A stretch of DNA of 19,572 bases from Pseudomonadota bacterium (GTDB lineage Bacteria; Myxococcota_A; Polyangia; Polyangiales; Polyangiaceae), in NCBI GenBank assembly GCA_023428245.1, contig JAEYYX010000006.1, forward strand, positions 1 through 19,572. The letters are read 5' to 3'. The translations under genes were made by a program, and so were the position numbers. How positions within the stretch are numbered: position 1 is the stretch's first letter; the number at the start of each line of letters is the position of its first letter. The notes beneath the pieces were generated by a model. It saw nothing but the letters and a program-made list of their open reading frames with translations. It had not been told where the DNA came from and made no database searches. Shown here piece after piece: positions 15,570-19,572 of this stretch.

Positions 15570-16514
15570 CTAGGGCTCGACGAGGGGCGCGTCGACGATG
15601 AGATAATAGGTAAAATCCTTCCCACGCATCTCGGCTTTGAAATGTACCTCGGCGCCGTTCAGCTCGAATCGGTAAATCCAGGCCTGCGGAATACCGACAT
15701 CCTCGCCTCCGTCGAACGACTGCCCACAGCGAAGCGGCTCGCCATCGTAGCCATTTTCTACGTCACAATCATAGCCAGCGAGGTAGTAGCGGCCGTCCTT
15801 CATTTCGTGCACGGTCCCGCTGATCCTGATGGAGCGAATGCTCCTTGAGCCTGGATCACACGCTTCGCCGGATTCATCGAGCGCGGCGCACTGCCGCATG
15901 ACAGCGGCGTCGGACTCGTTATCGAACCGCCACGCCCGAACGCTGTCCGAGAAGTTGGCGAGCCTCGGGTCGAGTTGACGGTTCGAGGCTCCGCCTCCGC
16001 TGCCCTCTCCTTCGAAAGGAACGAAGGTTCCCGTCGCTTGGCCGCAGCCGACGGAGCCATCGACAGACGTCGTACATTCACGGTTTGCCAAAAAGCGCCG
16101 CTTCAGATCGATGTGGAGAGCGGTGAAGCGCCGCTCCGTGTAGCCCAGTGCCTTGCTCAGGTCGTTGAGAACGCAATTCACGTTGCTCGCTGTAAGGACC
16201 TCGGGGAAACGGTCGCTTTGGATCAAAGGAATGCCATGGGCGCATGCCGGAATCACGAGGACGTAGCGATCGTCCCTTCGGATGATCGAGCTCGCGTGAG
16301 TGAGGTTGCTCCCTCCCGTGAGCCTCGTCGGCAGCCCCCCTGGAGAGTCGTCTCTGAAAACCACCTGGGCACCAAAGCGCCAATAGCTCCCGTCAGCGCG
16401 CGCGTGACTGTCCCCACTATCGATCAACCCGCAGCCGGCCAAACTCAACGCACACAAACAACTCCAGGATGTGCGAAGTGTTTGCGTTGTCTCTCTACTC
16501 ACCGAAGGGCTCAC
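15570..16514 (-). CDS. Lipoprotein of unknown function
   Basis: Up to 314 residues, with a clear lipoprotein signal: SWSCLCALSLAGC with lipobox LAGC and Cys28. The mature part is soluble and holds several Cys (for example RECTTSVDGSVGCGQ, RQCAALDESGEACDPGS, YDCDVENGYDGEPLRCGQS), suggesting disulfide bonds outside the cytoplasm. A Gly/Ser-rich spacer (GEGSGGGASNR) divides two halves; the second half has strand-like repeats (SIRISGTVHEMKDGRYYLAG, AEVHFKAEMRGKDFTYYLIV). No known family was recognised. The frame opens at GTG 16514 or GTG 16502; both overlap the end of the upstream lipoprotein gene, so the two are probably coupled. It is followed closely by the barrel gene and may work with it at the outer membrane. 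Confidence 0.8.
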   Translation of the reverse strand: MSPSVSRETTQTLRTSWSCLCALSLAGCGLIDSGDSHARADGSYWRFGAQVVFRDDSPGGLPTRLTGGSNLTHASSIIRRDDRYVLVIPACAHGIPLIQSDRFPEVLTASNVNCVLNDLSKALGYTERRFTALHIDLKRRFLANRECTTSVDGSVGCGQATGTFVPFEGEGSGGGASNRQLDPRLANFSDSVRAWRFDNESDAAVMRQCAALDESGEACDPGSRSIRSIRISGTVHEMKDGRYYLAGYDCDVENGYDGEPLRCGQSFDGGEDVGIPQAWIYRFELNGAEVHFKAEMRGKDFTYYLIVDAPLVEP

Positions 16515-17172
16515 TCAAAGAGACTTGTGTAAAAGGCATCACGCCGGGCAAGTTCTGAAGCGTCACGCTCCAGTAGGTCGGCTCGTTCAGCGTCAGAGTA
16601 GCTTCCGCTTCCGGGTGGTCGCAAGGTTTGAGCGTCTGCGTCCACCCGGTCGGCGCGTCGGCGTAATGATTTCCGTTCAAACTCTCCGCAACCAACAAAA
16701 CGGTATCCTGTAGATCGCCTGACTGAACCAACGCTTGCGAGGGCGGAACGTCGACTGGCTGCGGGTTGAACCATTCCCATTTGAAGGGAGCGGCGCCGAC
16801 GAGACCGTTTCCTTGGTAATATGGCGGGTAGTTCAGACCAATGATGAGATGAGGGTCCAGTACGGAGCATCGTGGATCCGGAGTGTCCGTGGAGCTTCGA
16901 CCTGCGCAGACATTGACGCCCGACATCGATCGGCTTAGGCAGTTCACCGCATCGCCATAGGGGCAGCCATAACAACAAGGCGATGCCTCACTTGCGTCCT
17001 CTTCGCACTCGCATAGCGCCCCTTGTTGGTCCTTCGGGATCTTTGTCCCGGGCGCCATCGTATGGCGCATATCAGTCCTCGCGCATTTTGAGCCGTCTCC
17101 GATGGGCCAACCATTGCAGCCCCAGAGGGGGACACATCCCAGCAGTAACATCAATCCTTGGCGGAGCATCAT
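16495..17172 (-). CDS. Cys-rich lipoprotein of unknown function
   Basis: A 225-residue protein with a short signal (MMLRQGLMLLLGCVPLWGC); Cys19, or less likely Cys13, would be the lipidated residue, and Trp at -2 makes the lipobox unusual. The first half of the mature protein is Cys-rich (CECEEDASEASPCCYGCPYG, then VNCLSRS, NVCAGRS, PRCSVLD), pointing to a disulfide-knotted head. The second half reads as a beta-sandwich-like domain (YWSVTLQNLPGVMPFTQVSL). GAGGG lies about 10 nt before tandem ATGs. It starts 12 nt after the small membrane-anchored gene and overlaps the next lipoprotein gene by 8-20 nt. No family was recognised, and a hand-counted stretch of the gene (16681-16740) is about 52% GC. 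Confidence 0.8.
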   Translation of the reverse strand: MMLRQGLMLLLGCVPLWGCNGWPIGDGSKCARTDMRHTMAPGTKIPKDQQGALCECEEDASEASPCCYGCPYGDAVNCLSRSMSGVNVCAGRSSTDTPDPRCSVLDPHLIIGLNYPPYYQGNGLVGAAPFKWEWFNPQPVDVPPSQALVQSGDLQDTVLLVAESLNGNHYADAPTGWTQTLKPCDHPEAEATLTLNEPTYWSVTLQNLPGVMPFTQVSLSEPFGE

Positions 17173-17184
17173 CTTATCTATCCC

Positions 17185-17598
17185 TCACTGAGAAAAGTTG
17201 GCCACGATCTTATTTCGTTCTCGCGAGAACGCTTGACGAATCTCGGGGTCGCGAAATTGTCCTTCCGTTCTCTCGAGAACCTCTAAGAGTTCATCCCGCG
17301 CTGAAAGCCCAGGGGAGGAGGGCCTCGGAAGAGGGCCCTCCTGCACCGTGGCCTTCGAGACCACTGAACGTAACTGAGCTCCCGAGCTGCCTTTGCCATC
17401 CACTGGTTGCGCCGGGGACGTGCCGGCAACCTGTCTCTCGGAGGCGGACCCAGCTCGGGCTATCGGGCTCTCCAGTGAAGGGGGTCGAGAGTGCGAAGCG
17501 TCGGAGGGTGATTGGGCCTCAACGTAATCAAGTGCCACAAATGTTAGGATTCCAAGAGCGATTGCGCCGCTAGCAATGAAGAGATGCGTTCTTTTCAT
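17185..17598 (-). CDS. Small single-pass or secreted protein of unknown function
   Basis: 137 residues from the chosen ATG (MKRTHLFIASG); the frame could start four codons earlier. The chosen start overlaps the TGA of the upstream gene as ATGA (17595-17598), which favours it. An N-terminal hydrophobic segment (LFIASGAIALGILTFVALDY) is a signal peptide or membrane anchor. A Ser/Pro-rich, probably disordered stretch follows (about 30-100), then a charged helix (ARDELLEVLERTEGQFRDPE, IRQAFSRERNKIVANF). The layout suggests an anchored stalk with a helical tip facing the periplasm. Function is unknown. Confidence 0.75.
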   Translation of the reverse strand: MKRTHLFIASGAIALGILTFVALDYVEAQSPSDASHSRPPSLESPIARAGSASERQVAGTSPAQPVDGKGSSGAQLRSVVSKATVQEGPLPRPSSPGLSARDELLEVLERTEGQFRDPEIRQAFSRERNKIVANFSQ

Positions 17599-19538
17599 AG
17601 CGAAGGACACCCCGGAGGCAGGTTGACAGTGAGGAGCATCGTGTCCCGAGCCACGGAGCGAAACTCATCAATGACCTCGAGACCGATCGTGTAAATTCCA
17701 GAACGTCTGAATGGGGCCGTCCGCTGCTCGCCACTCCCCACGGATGCTCCGTTCGCCGTCCAAAGGTAGTGTGCGAGATTGTTCTCCGGATCGGTGCTTT
17801 CGCTTCCGTCGAGTTCAACATCGAGCAAGCAACTTCCGGAAGCTTTCGTAACGACCCGATCTGGTCCGGCGTTGGCGATGGGAGGGGTGTTCGCGAGAGG
17901 TGAGTCTGCTGTCGCGGCGAGACTGATGACGACCAACCGATCCGCCACGAAACCAGTGAATGCGCCGACGAGGCTCAATGAACCTCCGTCGGACGGAGTG
18001 AACGCAAAGAGAGTCCCGACAGGTTGCAGAGAGAGCGTATAGCGCTTGTCCGACTCGACCCAAGCCACGAACTCGAGGGATGAGGGGAGTGAAAAGACAG
18101 GAGGGTGACTCCCGCCGAGGGCGAACTCCAGCGTCCGATTGTTCGTCGCTTTGATGCGAGAAATATCTACCCCACCTAGGGAGAAAGAGCCGAACCACAC
18201 ATGGAGCGTCGTGAGCGAATATCGACAGACGGTCGTCGAGTCAGGGATGCACCCCTCGTCTATCGCTTTGACTTCGAAGTTCGCGAAAGTCACGGGGACG
18301 TTCGCTTCGTCCCCGTTGATACCGACTGCCGCCGCGCCCGTCTGAGTCACCCCGACGTAATCCGGTCGTGGCAGCGAGCTGAGCGGTGCGGGAGGGGTCG
18401 TTACCTGGCCGACGCTCAGGTTGTCGAGGTAGTGAGGTGAAGCGTTCGGTGGCAGATTGAGAGTGATCGAGAAGGTCAGGTCGGAGTATCCGCTTGAATT
18501 GAGCAGGGTCCGAACTCCGCTGTCGAGCGTGAACTCAACCTTGTTGAACTGATCGACGGAAAGCCCAAGGAGCTCTTTTTGGCCAACGAATGAGTTGTAG
18601 AGGCCGAGAGACGGTGCGCTCACATAGAGCTGCGCGGCGCCCCACCAGTCCACGTTCGGTTGCGCGGAAGGGACCCAAAGATCGAAGGAGACCTTCTCGG
18701 CGACGGGCGCGAGACTCGTCATCGGAACGCTGCTCACCACGGTGTACCCGTTCGGAGTCACCTGAAGCGAGGCGTTCCCCTGGGAACGGGTGGTGAATGA
18801 ATAGCTGATGGCGCCGCCCGAAACGGACCAGTCCGAATTCGGCTCAAAGCCGAGAACGCGCGGGAGGTCATCGGGCCCGATGGTCGTGATTCCGGGTAGC
18901 GTCGGAGATACCTGAACGTTATCGAGTAGGTAAGGATCTCCAACTCCCGGAGGCACGTTCAACGCGAACTTGAGCGAGATATCGTAAGCATTCGCGGAGA
19001 GACTGCCGCGCAACTCCTCAGAGAGAGCAAAGGAAAGCTGGCTGAAGGCTCCTCTGGGGAGCGCGCCGAGGTCAATCTGACCCAGATAGCTCTCGTACAC
19101 TCCTTGCGATGGAGCGCTCACGTACGCCTGAATCGCGCCCGTCCACCATGGATCGGGCTGCGCCGATGGAACGTGGAGATCGATCGAAATATGGTCCGCG
19201 ACGGCGCCGAGGGGGCCAACCAGTCGACTCTGTACCGTCGCGTAGCCGCTCGTCGCGATGGCGAGTGCGTTATTCCCTTGGGTGCGCGACGAGCTCAAAC
19301 TCAGCGTCGCTCCTGACGGCGAGGACCAATCGGACACATCCTCACAACCGAGCGTTCGAATGGCGTCTTGCGCTGTCGCGTAGCTACGCAGGGCAAAAAG
19401 GCTTCCTCCAGCGATTGTCAGTAGACTAGCAACCTGCCACGACCTAACGGAACGCGTCCGGGACGCGCCCGCTCCAGACGCCTTCCGGTCCCAACTGGTT
19501 CGTGCACCCTCGAGCGAACTCACAATGTCCCCACGCAT
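17595..19538 (-). CDS. Large exported protein: two tandem jelly-roll-like units and a C-terminal PKD-like domain
   Basis: 647 residues. A Ser/Arg-rich leader precedes a hydrophobic segment at 34-56 (WQVASLLTIAGGSLFALRSY), a signal peptide or anchor. Two related units follow at about 63-211 and 229-377, offset by 166 residues and sharing LGxEx.SDWS, VPSAQP, WWxGA.Q.YVSAPS and YLDN. Their strand-rich sequence suggests carbohydrate-binding-like beta-sandwiches. A middle region (about 395-545) is beta-rich and contains two Cys. The C-terminus is PKD-like: PPIANAGPDRVVT, LDGSESTDPENN, YLWTANG, GIYTIGLEVIDE (552-640). PKD domains occur in surface and secreted glycan- or protein-degrading proteins; no catalytic domain is seen here. 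AGAAGGAG lies four bases before the ATG. It is the first gene in the window of the five-gene envelope operon. Confidence 0.85.
   Translation of the reverse strand: MRGDIVSSLEGARTSWDRKASGAGASRTRSVRSWQVASLLTIAGGSLFALRSYATAQDAIRTLGCEDVSDWSSPSGATLSLSSSRTQGNNALAIATSGYATVQSRLVGPLGAVADHISIDLHVPSAQPDPWWTGAIQAYVSAPSQGVYESYLGQIDLGALPRGAFSQLSFALSEELRGSLSANAYDISLKFALNVPPGVGDPYLLDNVQVSPTLPGITTIGPDDLPRVLGFEPNSDWSVSGGAISYSFTTRSQGNASLQVTPNGYTVVSSVPMTSLAPVAEKVSFDLWVPSAQPNVDWWGAAQLYVSAPSLGLYNSFVGQKELLGLSVDQFNKVEFTLDSGVRTLLNSSGYSDLTFSITLNLPPNASPHYLDNLSVGQVTTPPAPLSSLPRPDYVGVTQTGAAAVGINGDEANVPVTFANFEVKAIDEGCIPDSTTVCRYSLTTLHVWFGSFSLGGVDISRIKATNNRTLEFALGGSHPPVFSLPSSLEFVAWVESDKRYTLSLQPVGTLFAFTPSDGGSLSLVGAFTGFVADRLVVISLAATADSPLANTPPIANAGPDRVVTKASGSCLLDVELDGSESTDPENNLAHYLWTANGASVGSGEQRTAPFRRSGIYTIGLEVIDEFRSVARDTMLLTVNLPPGCPSL
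18408..19352 (-). repeat. Tandem domain duplication within the PKD protein gene
   Basis: Two ~450-bp coding units (about 18906-19352 and 18408-18854) encode homologous ~149-residue domains. They are diverged at DNA level and recognised by shared protein motifs (SDWS, VPSAQP, YVSAPS, LPP/VPP, LLDN/YLDN). This is an old internal duplication rather than a mobile repeat. Confidence 0.75.
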
Positions 19539-19542
19539 AAGG

Positions 19543-19550
19543 CTCCTTCT
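19543..19550 (-). promoter_or_regulatory. Ribosome-binding site AGAAGGAG of the PKD protein gene
   Basis: A strong Shine-Dalgarno sequence on the minus strand, four bases before the ATG at 19538. It fixes the start of the operon's first visible gene. Only about 20 bp of upstream sequence remain in the window, so the promoter lies outside or is obscured by the terminal G-run. Confidence 0.7.
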
Positions 19551-19560
19551 ACGCCCAAGA

Positions 19561-19572
19561 GGGGGGGGGGGG
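19561..19572. repeat. Run of 12 G at the window end
   Basis: The last 12 bases are all G. No other homopolymer of this length occurs in the window. It could be a sequencing artefact at a contig edge (poly-G is common in two-colour chemistry) or a true homopolymer upstream of the operon. Confidence 0.6.

Overview
The window is high-GC bacterial DNA (roughly 60-70% GC in most genes) with several traits typical of a large-genome predatory or soil bacterium, most likely a myxobacterium (Myxococcota, perhaps Polyangia). These traits are Gly/Ala-rich linkers behind lipoprotein signals, many secreted or envelope proteins of unknown function, and a giant SpvB/TcB/Rhs protein. The assignment is an inference from style; there is no rRNA, tRNA or housekeeping marker to confirm it. 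No tRNA, rRNA, CRISPR array, insertion sequence or integrase was seen.

Region 1 (1-317, +): the end of a DUF559-type small nuclease-fold protein, probably cut by the left window edge. It converges on region 2, with a perfect 7-bp hairpin between them.

Region 2 (423-10385, -) is the most interesting part: a compact toxin operon read right to left. It starts with a small protein resembling only the C-terminal, TcB-binding end of a Tc-toxin TcA subunit (9857-10207, its reading frame open back to 10381). Next come a GT1/MGT-like glycosyltransferase (8539-9837), a 2545-residue fused TcB-TcC/Rhs protein ending in a GH-E (HNH/EndoVII) nuclease tip (905-8542), and an ankyrin-repeat protein (423-908) that looks like its immunity partner. 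The last three genes are joined by two ATGA stop/start overlaps. The gene set suggests a Tc-like encapsulated toxin whose cargo is a DNase dangerous to its own producer, which is unusual for the Tc family. The TcA-like gene has a good ribosome-binding site and ATG in the wrong frame, two bases out, beside a GC dinucleotide run.

Region 3 (10386-12066): an intergenic stretch with a small palindrome close to the toxin operon start. It is followed by a minus-strand RNase HII-like protein (10714-11784) carrying a Lys-rich tail and a C-terminal QESMF motif that resembles the bacterial sliding-clamp binding peptide. A 282-bp divergent spacer follows.

Region 4 (12067-14151, +): a secreted lipoprotein glycoside hydrolase of family 3 (beta-glucosidase type), ending in an 8-bp hairpin. 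The next 384 bp hold no convincing gene.

Region 5 (14536-19538, -): five tightly packed envelope genes in one apparent operon. In transcription order they are a 647-residue exported protein with two tandem ~150-residue jelly-roll-like units and a PKD-like C-terminal domain, a small membrane-anchored protein, two Cys-containing lipoproteins, and an outer-membrane beta-barrel-like protein. None has a function I can name. The window ends in a run of 12 G that may be a sequencing or assembly artefact.
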